A stretch of DNA of 64,000 nt from Mycoplana rhizolycopersici (GTDB taxonomy: Bacteria > Pseudomonadota > Alphaproteobacteria > Rhizobiales > Rhizobiaceae). Numbering within the stretch: position 1 is the first letter of the stretch; every line of letters begins with the position of its first letter. Where the stretch lies: contig NZ_JABXYK010000003.1 in the NCBI RefSeq assembly GCF_013378445.1, positions 124,001-188,000 of the forward strand. Direction: 5' to 3'. Position numbers and translations under genes: made by a program. Positions 8,306 through 15,686 of the stretch are shown piece after piece. Below the pieces are notes generated by a model. The model searched no databases. It was given only the letters and a program-made list of their open reading frames with translations, and had not been told where the DNA came from.

Positions 8306-9091
8306 CTAGAGGCTGAAATTGTCACCCAGGTAAAGGCGGCGGACGTCGGGATTGGCAACGATGTCGTTGGCGCGGCCATGGGTGAGAACCTCGCCGGCAT
8401 GGATGATATAGGCCCGGTCGATCAGGCCCAGCGTCTCGCGCACGTTATGGTCGGTGATCAGTACGCCGATGCCGCGCGACGTCAGGTGGCGCACCAGCGC
8501 CTGGATATCGGCAACGGAGATCGGATCGACGCCCGCAAACGGCTCATCAAGCAGCATGAAGGTCGGGTCGGTCGCAAGTGCGCGGGCGATTTCGAGGCGC
8601 CGGCGCTCGCCGCCGGAAAGCGCGATCGCCGCCGACTTCCGCAAGTGCGAGATCGAAAATTCGGCAAGCAGGCTGTCGAGCTTGCGCTCCCGGCGCGCCT
8701 TGTCGCGGTCGTGCACTTCGAGCACGGCGCGGATGTTCTGCTCCACCGTCAGGCCGCGGAAGATCGACGCCTCCTGCGGCAGGTAGCCGACGCCGAGGCG
8801 TGCGCGGCGATACATCGGCATCGTCGTCACGTCGTTGCCGTTCAGCTCGATCGTGCCCTCGTCCACTGGAACGAGCCCGGTGATCATGTAGAAACAAGTG
8901 GTCTTGCCGGCACCGTTCGGCCCCAGCAGGCCGACCGCCTCGCCCCTGCGCACGACGAGCGACACGCCGTTGACGACGCGCCGGCCGCCATAGGTCTTGG
9001 TCAGGTTGCGGGCGATCAGCGTGCCCTCGTAGCGGGACGTGTCGGCGGTCCGCTTGATGACCGGTTCGGCCTTCTTCACGCGGCGCGACAT
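8306..9091 (-). CDS. lptB: LPS export ABC transporter ATP-binding protein LptB
   Basis: The cytosolic ATPase of the LptB2FGC complex, which extracts lipopolysaccharide from the inner membrane. Seen: Walker A GPNGAGKTT, signature LSGGERRR, Walker B FMLLDEPFAGVDP, and the switch His in LITDHNVRETL. About 261 residues from the ATG at 9091; a GTG at 9115 would add eight residues and bring it within 8 bases of lptA, and I cannot decide between them. It follows lptA and lptC in the same direction, so the LPS bridge and its motor are co-transcribed. Confidence 0.95.
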   Translation of the reverse strand: MSRRVKKAEPVIKRTADTSRYEGTLIARNLTKTYGGRRVVNGVSLVVRRGEAVGLLGPNGAGKTTCFYMITGLVPVDEGTIELNGNDVTTMPMYRRARLGVGYLPQEASIFRGLTVEQNIRAVLEVHDRDKARRERKLDSLLAEFSISHLRKSAAIALSGGERRRLEIARALATDPTFMLLDEPFAGVDPISVADIQALVRHLTSRGIGVLITDHNVRETLGLIDRAYIIHAGEVLTHGRANDIVANPDVRRLYLGDNFSL

Positions 9092-9123
9092 GCGGGATAT
9101 GGAAACGAGGGACACGGGCGTCG

Positions 9124-9687
9124 TCAGTTCGTGGTTTTGCGGGACTTGGGGTCTAGCTGGATCATCACCCGGCCGCCGCAGGCGTCGAGCTTGGCCTCGC
9201 CGGTGCGCATCAGCACGGTCAGCTGGCAGCCGACGAAGACGTTCTTGCCTTCCGAAAGCACGACCTTGTCGCCCTTCAGGACGAAGACTTCGTCGACGAG
9301 GTTGAACGTGCCGGTATCGGCGGTCGCTTCCTGCGTTCCGGACTGGAGGAACACCTTTTCCGATACATCTATCTTTTCGATGTTGGCGTCGCCACTCGAG
9401 ATCGAGCCGCCGCCCTGGGCGCTGTAGTGCACGACCATATTGCCGGCCTGCAGGGTCGTCGTGCCCTGCACGACCTTGACGTTGCCGGTGAACTGGGCGG
9501 TGTTGGACTGCTGCTGGATTTCCAGCTTGTCGCTCTGAATCTGGATGGGCTGGTCGTTGGACAGCTGAAGCCCCTTCAGCTGGCTCTTCGTTTCCTGCGC
9601 TCCTGCCCCTGTTGCAACCAGCAGGAAGCCGGCGGCGAGAAGCGGGAGAATGGCATGTCTTTGCGCGGGTTCAGAAAATGCGGACAT
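9124..9687 (-). CDS. lptA: LPS transport periplasmic bridge protein LptA
   Basis: A periplasmic OstA-fold protein of about 187 residues that polymerises to carry LPS from LptC to LptD. It has a signal peptide (ILPLLAAGFLLVATGAGAQ, cleavage after AGA-Q) followed by the repetitive beta-jellyroll with PIQIQSDKLEIQQQSN, TAQFTGNVKVVQG and the ISSGDANIEKIDVSEKV segment. ATG 9687 is preferred over the upstream frame start at 9732 because it gives a clean signal peptide and lies 7 bases after the lptC stop. A pair of Cys near the C-terminus (VGCQLTV and LDACGGR) could form a disulfide. Confidence 0.92.
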   Translation of the reverse strand: MSAFSEPAQRHAILPLLAAGFLLVATGAGAQETKSQLKGLQLSNDQPIQIQSDKLEIQQQSNTAQFTGNVKVVQGTTTLQAGNMVVHYSAQGGGSISSGDANIEKIDVSEKVFLQSGTQEATADTGTFNLVDEVFVLKGDKVVLSEGKNVFVGCQLTVLMRTGEAKLDACGGRVMIQLDPKSRKTTN

Positions 9688-9694
9688 CGTGGCC

Positions 9695-10357
9695 CTACTT
9701 CTCTCGGTTGCGGATGGCGGCGGGATCGACATTCACGACGACGTCTCCCTCGAAGACGACGGTCCGCCCTTTATCTGTCATTCGCAGCGACTGCGCAACA
9801 ATCGAAGCTTCCTTTGATTGGATGGTGACGGGCTGCTGGGTGGCCATGCGGCCGGCGTTGATGTCGAGATGGGCGTCGCGGAAGGCTGCCTCCAGGCCGG
9901 TATTGAGGCGGATGGTGAAGGGGGCGGTCATGTCGAGTATGTTGCGGCCGCGATCATAGATGCCGGTGACGGCGTCGACCTGGGCGATCATCGTTTCGTT
10001 GACCGGCATCTGTGCCCGGATGTTCTCCAGCTGGATGATGTCCGGGTTCTTCATGTCCTGCAGCGCCCGGTCGGCCTTCATCGAATAGCTGATGCCGTCG
10101 CGGTTTCGGCCGGCTATGGCGGGGTTTTTCATCACCACCTTGCCGTCCTCGATCGTGGCGCTTTCGACGTCGAGCTGGTCGGGAATGTAGGTGCTGATGA
10201 TGGATACGATCGCGAAGATGGCCGCGATCAGCAGGCCAGCAATCGGAAGGGCGATCTTCAGAAAGCGCACGCGCGCAGAATGCCGTGCGGCCCGACGGTA
10301 GGCTTCCGTCGACCGGACATTCGGTTCGGCATGCATATCTGCGACTGTTGTCAGCAT
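9695..10357 (-). CDS. lptC: LPS export protein LptC
   Basis: A 220-residue single-span inner-membrane protein that receives LPS from LptFG and passes it to LptA. One transmembrane helix (about residues 33-58, IALPIAGLLIAAIFAIVSIIS) is followed by a periplasmic OstA-like beta-jellyroll. Alphaproteobacterial members are this long. It heads the lptC-lptA-lptB-rpoN leftward group. Assignment rests on fold-type pattern and context, since LptC is weakly conserved. Confidence 0.88.
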   Translation of the reverse strand: MLTTVADMHAEPNVRSTEAYRRAARHSARVRFLKIALPIAGLLIAAIFAIVSIISTYIPDQLDVESATIEDGKVVMKNPAIAGRNRDGISYSMKADRALQDMKNPDIIQLENIRAQMPVNETMIAQVDAVTGIYDRGRNILDMTAPFTIRLNTGLEAAFRDAHLDINAGRMATQQPVTIQSKEASIVAQSLRMTDKGRTVVFEGDVVVNVDPAAIRNREK

Positions 10358-10493
10358 GTACCTTGTTCAAAGTTATTGGGCCGGGGGGCCCGCGCCGGCT
10401 CAGCCGCCTGTTCCCTGCACCACATTAACGCGCCCCATATGGCGATTATTCCTGAACAAACAATGGATGTCCAAATTTTGGCATAGATGATTT

Positions 10494-10541
10494 GCCATTT
10501 GCCCGGGTAATGCCATATCGATGAGGCACTTGGCAAATGGC
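10494..10541. promoter_or_regulatory. Perfect 10-base inverted repeat in the lptC-sppA divergent region
   Basis: GCCATTTGCC (10494-10503) and GGCAAATGGC (10532-10541) are exact reverse complements, separated by 28 bases. They lie about 46 bases before the sppA start and 137 bases before lptC, so they could be a dimer operator for either gene or a looped RNA. No regulator is indicated. Confidence 0.4.
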
Positions 10542-10586
10542 CTCGATGCCTTACGCCACGTTGAATGACCGCACGGGAACCTCGAG

Positions 10587-11537
10587 ATGGACCAGTCCGC
10601 CATTGCCGACCGCCGCCAACTGCGCCGGAAACTGACCTTCTGGCGCGTTGCCGCCGTACTGGTCGCCGCCATCGCGGCCTTTGCGGCGATCGCCTCCAGC
10701 TATCCGGCAGCCTCCGGTCAAAATCACGTTGCCCGCGTTTCCATCAGCGGCATCATCCAGGACGACCGCGAACTTCTGGAGCGTCTGGACCGGATCGCCC
10801 GGAACGATAATGCCAAGGCGCTCGTCGTATCTATCACGTCGCCGGGCGGCACCACCTATGGCGGTGAGACGATCTTCAAGGCGCTACGCCGGGTTGCCGA
10901 GAAGAAGCCGGTCGTGTCCGACGTACGCACGCTTGCCGCCTCCGCCGGCTACATGGTCGCAGCCGCGGGTGACCGGATCGTCGCCGGCGAGAGCTCGATC
11001 ACCGGCTCGATCGGCGTTATCTTCCAGTATCCGCAGGTAAAGGATCTGATGGACAAGGTCGGCGTGTCGCTCGACGAGATCAAGTCGGCACCGCTCAAGG
11101 CCGAACCGTCGCCCTTCCATCCCCCCAGCGAGGACGCCAAGGCGATGATCCGGCGCATGGTGGACGACAGTTTTGCCTGGTTCGTCGATCTGGTCGCCGA
11201 CCGCCGCAAGCTGCCGCGCGAAGACGTGCTCAAGCTTGCCGACGGCAGCATCTACACCGGTCGCCAGGCGCTGCAGGTCAAGCTGGTCGATGCTCTGGGC
11301 GGTGACGCGGAGATCCGCGACTATCTGGAGACGCGCGATGTGGCCCGCACCCTGCCGGTCGTCGACTATGAGCCCCCGCGCCGCACCAGCCTGTTTGGCA
11401 TCGGCATCGATTCGGCAGACCTGTTGAAGGGCATCTTCGACCTCGGCACTGGCAGTGCGGACGTTCTCAAGAAGCTAGGGGGCGAAAAGTTGTTCCTTGA
11501 CGGTCTTGTTTCGGTTTGGCAGGTTGGACGTGATTGA
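10587..11537 (+). CDS. sppA: Signal peptide peptidase SppA (36 kDa form)
   Basis: A 316-residue membrane-anchored serine protease of family S49, which degrades leftover signal peptides. One N-terminal transmembrane segment (about 19-38) is followed by the ClpP-like fold with ITSPGGTTYGGETIF and the nucleophile in LAASAGYMVAAAGD (Ser about 119), then the GSIGVIFQYP loop and LADGSIYTGRQAL. It is the short, single-domain form. The catalytic lysine cannot be assigned with confidence by eye in the DRRKLPRED segment. ihfB follows closely, 27 bases on. Confidence 0.9.
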   Translation: MDQSAIADRRQLRRKLTFWRVAAVLVAAIAAFAAIASSYPAASGQNHVARVSISGIIQDDRELLERLDRIARNDNAKALVVSITSPGGTTYGGETIFKALRRVAEKKPVVSDVRTLAASAGYMVAAAGDRIVAGESSITGSIGVIFQYPQVKDLMDKVGVSLDEIKSAPLKAEPSPFHPPSEDAKAMIRRMVDDSFAWFVDLVADRRKLPREDVLKLADGSIYTGRQALQVKLVDALGGDAEIRDYLETRDVARTLPVVDYEPPRRTSLFGIGIDSADLLKGIFDLGTGSADVLKKLGGEKLFLDGLVSVWQVGRD

Positions 11538-11564
11538 AAAGACAAGAGTTTTGAGGGGGCAACA

Positions 11565-11870
11565 GTGATCAAGTCTGAATTGGTACAGATCGTCGCCGCT
11601 CGTAATCCGCATCTTTATCATCGTGACGTCGAGAATATCGTCAATGCCGTGCTGGACGAGATCTCCGACGCCCTTGCAGCCGGAAACCGGGTGGAACTGC
11701 GCGGCTTCGGCGCATTTTCCGTCAAGAACCGGCCCTCGCGTTCCGGGCGCAATCCGCGCACGGGCGACAGTGTCTTCGTCGAGGAAAAGTGGGTTCCCTT
11801 TTTCAAGACCGGCAAGGAGCTGCGCGAGCGGCTGAACCCCGACCACCTCGATGACGGCGACGCCGACTGA
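11565..11870 (+). CDS. ihfB: Integration host factor beta subunit
   Basis: A 101-residue DNA-bending protein that acts as a heterodimer with IhfA; it helps sigma-54 activators loop to promoters, fitting with rpoN nearby. Seen: the IHF/HU fold with [29 protein letters not shown] and the beta-arm [12 protein letters not shown], including the Pro that intercalates into DNA. The GTG start at 11565 has a strong GAGGGGG ribosome site. Length and the MIKSELVQ start fit IhfB, not HU. Confidence 0.96.
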   Translation: MIKSELVQIVAARNPHLYHRDVENIVNAVLDEISDALAAGNRVELRGFGAFSVKNRPSRSGRNPRTGDSVFVEEKWVPFFKTGKELRERLNPDHLDDGDAD

Positions 11871-11885
11871 CGTACGGTCGCCGAC

Positions 11886-11937
11886 CGGCAGCACCGCCGC
11901 CGATCTGATTCGGCGGCCGTGCCGTCCCTGCTATTTT
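11886..11937 (+). terminator. Hairpin and T-run after ihfB
   Basis: Long GC-rich arms (around GCCGCCGA / TCGGCGGC, with outer CGGCA / TGCCG) are followed a few bases later by CTATTTTT. The gap before the T-run makes it a weaker terminator call. Confidence 0.45.
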
Positions 11938-12010
11938 TGCAGTTCCAGACGCAAGATCCCGCGCGCTCTCCTGGAATTGCGCCAGAGCCAATCCATCGCG
12001 TGAGGCGGCC

Positions 12011-12352
12011 ATGCTGAAAAAAATCGTCAATCTCGTCGTGCTCGTGCCGATCGGCATCGTCCTGATCGTGCTGTCGGTCGCAAACCGCCAGCCGGTGCGC
12101 ATGGCGTTGAACCCGTTCCGGCCCGAGGACTCGCTGCTGTCGATGACGGCGCCGTTCTTCGTTTTCCTGTTCCTGGCGCTGCTCCTCGGCATGATCATCG
12201 GCGCCGTCGCCACCTGGGTCAGCCAGCACAAGTACCGCAAGCGCGCCCGCGTCGAGGCGACCGAAGCCGTCAAATGGCAGACGGAAGCCGACAAGCAGAA
12301 GACGCGCGCCGAAACGCTCGCTGCTCAATCGCTGCTGTCTGCGCCGAAGTGA
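12011..12352 (+). CDS. LapA-domain (DUF1049) small inner-membrane protein
   Basis: A 113-residue protein with two predicted transmembrane segments (about 8-24 and 47-70) and a charged cytoplasmic tail rich in Lys, Arg and Glu that looks helical. The segment VANRQPVRMALNPF after the first helix is typical of lipopolysaccharide-assembly LapA/YciS proteins, which in E. coli act with LapB on LpxC turnover. Here the C-terminal tail differs, and no lapB is adjacent, so only the family is claimed. Confidence 0.8.
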   Translation: MLKKIVNLVVLVPIGIVLIVLSVANRQPVRMALNPFRPEDSLLSMTAPFFVFLFLALLLGMIIGAVATWVSQHKYRKRARVEATEAVKWQTEADKQKTRAETLAAQSLLSAPK

Positions 12353-12442
12353 CGGCCGCTCGCTGGATTTTTTAGCTTCGGTGCGTACGATCAGCCCAAA
12401 ACTCTGTTCAGCCGCAGCGGCGGAAATCCGCTTGCCTGGACC

Positions 12443-12895
12443 TCAGGCGTTCGGCCCGCCGTTGAGCCGTTCGCCGAGATCGGCGAAGAACTGTGAGGCA
12501 AGTTTCTTCGAAGTGGAATCAATCAGGCGTGCGCCGAGCTGGGCCAGCTTGCCGCCGATCTCCGCCCGCACGGTGTAGGACAGCAGCGTTTCACTTCCCT
12601 CGTCGGTCAGCTTGACGTCCGCGCCGCCCTTGGCAAAACCCGCGATTCCGCCCTTGCCTTCGCCCGCGATCGTGTAGCTCTCCGGCGGGTTGAGGTTCGA
12701 CAGCGTCACTTCGCCGTTGAAGGTGGCGGAGACGGGGCCGACCTTGATCTTCACCGTGGCTTCGAGTTCGGTCGGCGACTTCATCGTCAGTGACTGGCAG
12801 CCCGGAATGCAGGCCTTCAAGGTCTCCGGGTCGTTCAGCGCGGCCCATACGGCCTCCCGCGGTGCGGCAATGCGTTCCTCACCTGTCATGTCCAT
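12443..12895 (-). CDS. CoxG-like SRPBCC carbon-monoxide dehydrogenase subunit G family protein
   Basis: A 150-residue START-like protein with MTGEERIAAPREAVWAALNDPETLKACIPGC at the N-terminus, the usual CoxG signature, and a C-terminal helix ending KLASQFFADLGERLNG. CoxG proteins help mature or anchor molybdenum hydroxylases at the membrane in CO oxidisers, but no cox genes are near, so the substrate or partner is unknown. ATG 12895 is chosen over the frame start at 12955, which would overlap the divergent methyltransferase region. Confidence 0.88.
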   Translation of the reverse strand: MDMTGEERIAAPREAVWAALNDPETLKACIPGCQSLTMKSPTELEATVKIKVGPVSATFNGEVTLSNLNPPESYTIAGEGKGGIAGFAKGGADVKLTDEGSETLLSYTVRAEIGGKLAQLGARLIDSTSKKLASQFFADLGERLNGGPNA

Positions 12896-12987
12896 GATGT
12901 TCCTCCTCCTGAACCGCGCAAAGGATTTATCGCAGATCGGAAAGCGCTTTGCCAAGTAGGGCAGGGGTGCTATTTGGTCTCGCTTTC

Positions 12988-14253
12988 ATGCGGATCTGCG
13001 TCCGCTTCCTTGAGATCAAGAAACCGGACCGCGACGTGAAGGACAAGAACCGCCGGCAGAAGAAGGGACCCGCCGCGACAGGCCCGGCACGGGCTGGCGA
13101 ACGTTCGCGGGCTGCGCCGCCGCGCAACGGCCAGTCCCGAGAAGGCCAGACTCGCGACGGCCAGTCTCTCAAAGGCCAGAATCGTTCCGAGCCTAGGGCT
13201 GGCGCAACGAGTGCAGGCGTTTCCCGGTCCTCAAGTCCGAGCTCAAAGGCCGCCATATCCCGCGAGGTGCAGGCGCGACCGGCAAGGGTGGAGCAGCAGC
13301 CGGTCGAACCGCTGCGCAAGATCGCCGCGCACACCGGCGAAAAGCCGGTCGAGCGCGTTCCGGTCATCCTCGAAACGGCCGGCACGAACGACTATCGCCT
13401 GATCGACAGCGGTGCTGGCGAAAAGCTTGAACAATACGGCCCCTACCGCATCGTGCGGCCGGAGGCGCAGGCGCTATGGCCACGCAGCCTGCCGGCGCAT
13501 GTCTGGGACAATGCCGATGCCGTCTTTACCGGTGATACCGACGAGGACGGCATGGGGCGTTGGCGCTTTCCGGGTGCGGCACTCGGCGAGACCTGGCCGA
13601 TGCGGCTGCTGGATACGGATTTTCACGGCCGCTTTACTGCCTTCCGCCATGTCGGCGTCTTCCCCGAGCAGCTTGCGCACTGGAGCTGGATGAAGGCGCG
13701 GATCGAAGCGGCCGGACGGCCGCTGAAGGTGCTGAACCTGTTCGGCTATACCGGCGTCGCATCGCTTGTCGCCGCGCGCGCCGGCGCCGAGGTCACCCAC
13801 GTGGACGCCTCCAAGAAGGCGATCGGCTGGGCACGCGAGAACCAGGCGCTCGGCCGCGCGGAGAAGCTGCCGATCCGCTGGATCTGCGAGGATGCGATGA
13901 AGTTCATCCTGCGCGAGGAGCGCCGCGGTAGCCGCTATGACATCATCCTGGCGGATCCGCCGAAGTTCGGCCGCGGGCCGAACGGCGAGGTCTGGCAGCT
14001 CTTCGAGGGGCTCCCGCTGATGCTGGACATCTGCCGCGAGATCCTGGCGCCGAAAGAGTCTGCCCTTGTGCTGACGGCCTATTCGATCAGGGCGAGCTTC
14101 TACTCGATCCACGAGCTGGTGCGCGAGACGATGCGCGGCCGCGGCGGGCTGGTCGAGTCCGGCGAGCTCGTTATCCGCGAAGGCGGTCTCGACGGAAGCG
14201 TGCCCGGCCGTGCCCTTTCCACCTCCCTTTTCAGCCGATGGACGTCCGCATGA
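12988..14253 (+). CDS. Class I SAM-dependent RNA methyltransferase (RlmI-like) with a disordered N-terminal extension
   Basis: The C-terminal about 290 residues carry a Rossmann-fold methyltransferase: VLNLFGYTGVASLVAARAGAEVTHVDASKKAI (motif I and acidic loop) and DIILADPPKFGRGP (the DPPxF catalytic motif of m5C/m2G rRNA enzymes). The first about 120 residues are basic and low in complexity, with a five-residue repeat (GQSRE GQTRD GQSLK GQN). The start is uncertain: 12949 and 12988 are both in frame, and the conserved part begins only near PVILETAGTNDY. It overlaps the next gene by ATGA, so the pair is translationally coupled. Confidence 0.8.
   Translation: MRICVRFLEIKKPDRDVKDKNRRQKKGPAATGPARAGERSRAAPPRNGQSREGQTRDGQSLKGQNRSEPRAGATSAGVSRSSSPSSKAAISREVQARPARVEQQPVEPLRKIAAHTGEKPVERVPVILETAGTNDYRLIDSGAGEKLEQYGPYRIVRPEAQALWPRSLPAHVWDNADAVFTGDTDEDGMGRWRFPGAALGETWPMRLLDTDFHGRFTAFRHVGVFPEQLAHWSWMKARIEAAGRPLKVLNLFGYTGVASLVAARAGAEVTHVDASKKAIGWARENQALGRAEKLPIRWICEDAMKFILREERRGSRYDIILADPPKFGRGPNGEVWQLFEGLPLMLDICREILAPKESALVLTAYSIRASFYSIHELVRETMRGRGGLVESGELVIREGGLDGSVPGRALSTSLFSRWTSA
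13129..13188. repeat. 15-base tandem repeat inside the methyltransferase gene
   Basis: GGCCAG recurs at 13129, 13144, 13159 and 13174, each unit 15 bases, encoding a five-residue GQ(S/T/N)xx repeat. Being a multiple of three, unit changes would keep the frame. Confidence 0.75.
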
Positions 14254-15131
14254 GTGACCACCGCGAACACGATGATGGAAAGGGCCGCGACAAGGGGCCC
14301 CATCGCGTCGGCCAGGTCAAGGAAGTGACCAGCCTTGCCAACCCGATCGTCAAGGATATCAAGGCGCTTGCGCAGAAGAAGACGCGCGACGAGACGAAGA
14401 CCTTCATCGCCGAAGGGCTGAAGCTCGTCATCGACGCGCTCGAGCTCGGCTGGACGATCCGCACGCTCGTCTACGCCAAGGCAGCCAAGGGCAAGCCCCA
14501 GGTGGAGCAGGTCGCCGCCCGCACCTTTGCCAAGGGCGGCCTCGTTCTTGAGGTCAGCGAAAAGGTCATGTCGGCGATCACCCGGCGCGACAATCCGCAG
14601 ATGGTGATCGGCGTGTTCGAGCAGCGCTATCGGCCGCTGAAGGAACTGCGCCCCGGCAAGGGCGAGACCTATGTAGCGCTGGACCGTGTGCGCGATCCGG
14701 GCAATCTCGGCACGATCATCAGGACCGCGGATGCGGCCGGGGCCTCCGGCGTCATCCTCGTCGGCGACACTACCGACCCGTTCTCGATGGAAACCGTGCG
14801 CGCGACGATGGGATCGGTCTTTGCCGTGCCCGTGACGAAGACTTCGCTTGCAGATTTCCTGCGCTGGAAGAAGGAGGCCGGCGTGCAGGTCGTGGCCACC
14901 CATCTCGCCGGCGCGGTCGACTATCGGACCATCGACTATGCCAGAAAGCCGGTGGTTCTGCTGATGGGCAACGAGCAGGCGGGCATTCCCGACGAGCTGG
15001 CGCGGGAGGCGGATGCGCTCGCCCGCATTCCCCAGGCAGGCCGTGCCGATTCCCTCAATCTGGCGATCGCCACCGGCATCATGCTGTTCGAGGCGCGGCG
15101 CCACCTCCTGTCTCTGGAAGCATCCGAATGA
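14250..15131 (+). CDS. TrmH/SpoU-family RNA 2'-O-methyltransferase
   Basis: A 293-residue SPOUT enzyme. The N-terminal substrate-binding part (about 25-120) contains [22 protein letters not shown] and FIAEGLKLV, and the knotted SPOUT domain has [26 protein letters not shown] (motif 1), [14 protein letters not shown] (motif 2) and [22 protein letters not shown] (motif 3). Relatives modify 23S rRNA (RlmB) or tRNA; the target is not decided here. Start ATG 14250 overlaps the previous stop, and its own stop overlaps lspA by ATGA. Confidence 0.92.
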   Translation: MSDHREHDDGKGRDKGPHRVGQVKEVTSLANPIVKDIKALAQKKTRDETKTFIAEGLKLVIDALELGWTIRTLVYAKAAKGKPQVEQVAARTFAKGGLVLEVSEKVMSAITRRDNPQMVIGVFEQRYRPLKELRPGKGETYVALDRVRDPGNLGTIIRTADAAGASGVILVGDTTDPFSMETVRATMGSVFAVPVTKTSLADFLRWKKEAGVQVVATHLAGAVDYRTIDYARKPVVLLMGNEQAGIPDELAREADALARIPQAGRADSLNLAIATGIMLFEARRHLLSLEASE

Positions 15132-15631
15132 CCGATCGCGTCCCGCTGTTTTCGAGGCCCGTCCCGGTGGTCGTCTTCATCGTGCTTGCGATCGTGCTCG
15201 ACCAGGTGGTCAAGCTCATGGTCGAGGCGTGGTTGCCCCTCGAGCAGGCGGTCCACGTCGTTCCGATGCTGGCGCTCTACCGCACCTACAATTTCGGCGT
15301 CGCCTTCTCGATGCTGTCGGGCATGGAGGACTGGTTCATCGTCGGCCTGCGGCTCGTCGTCGTCGCCTTCGTCAGCTGGCTCTGGCGGCAGACGCCGAAG
15401 GAACGCGGCCTGGCCCATGCCGGCTACGCGCTGATCATCGCAGGAGCCATCGGTAATCTCATCGATCGCCTGCTGTTCGGCTATGTCATCGACTACATCC
15501 TGTTCTACACCGCGACGTGGTCGTTTGCGGTGTTCAACCTTGCTGACACGTTCATCACGCTGGGAGCAGGCTGCATCCTTTTGGACGAGCTGATCCTGAC
15601 GCGCCAGCGCAAGAGCGCGGCCGATCGATAA
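15128..15631 (+). CDS. lspA: Lipoprotein signal peptidase II
   Basis: A 167-residue inner-membrane aspartyl protease that removes the signal peptide from prolipoproteins after diacylglycerol transfer. Four hydrophobic segments are visible. The catalytic pair sits in GNLIDR (Asp 113) and FNLADTF (Asp 140), and the [11 protein letters not shown] loop is typical. Its partner in lipoprotein maturation, lnt, is 24 kb downstream. It overlaps the upstream methyltransferase gene by four bases. Confidence 0.97.
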   Translation: MTDRVPLFSRPVPVVVFIVLAIVLDQVVKLMVEAWLPLEQAVHVVPMLALYRTYNFGVAFSMLSGMEDWFIVGLRLVVVAFVSWLWRQTPKERGLAHAGYALIIAGAIGNLIDRLLFGYVIDYILFYTATWSFAVFNLADTFITLGAGCILLDELILTRQRKSAADR

Positions 15632-15686
15632 AATGCGACCGGTTTGCTGAAGCGGATCTGAACGCTTGGCGTGCTATTGCGCACGC

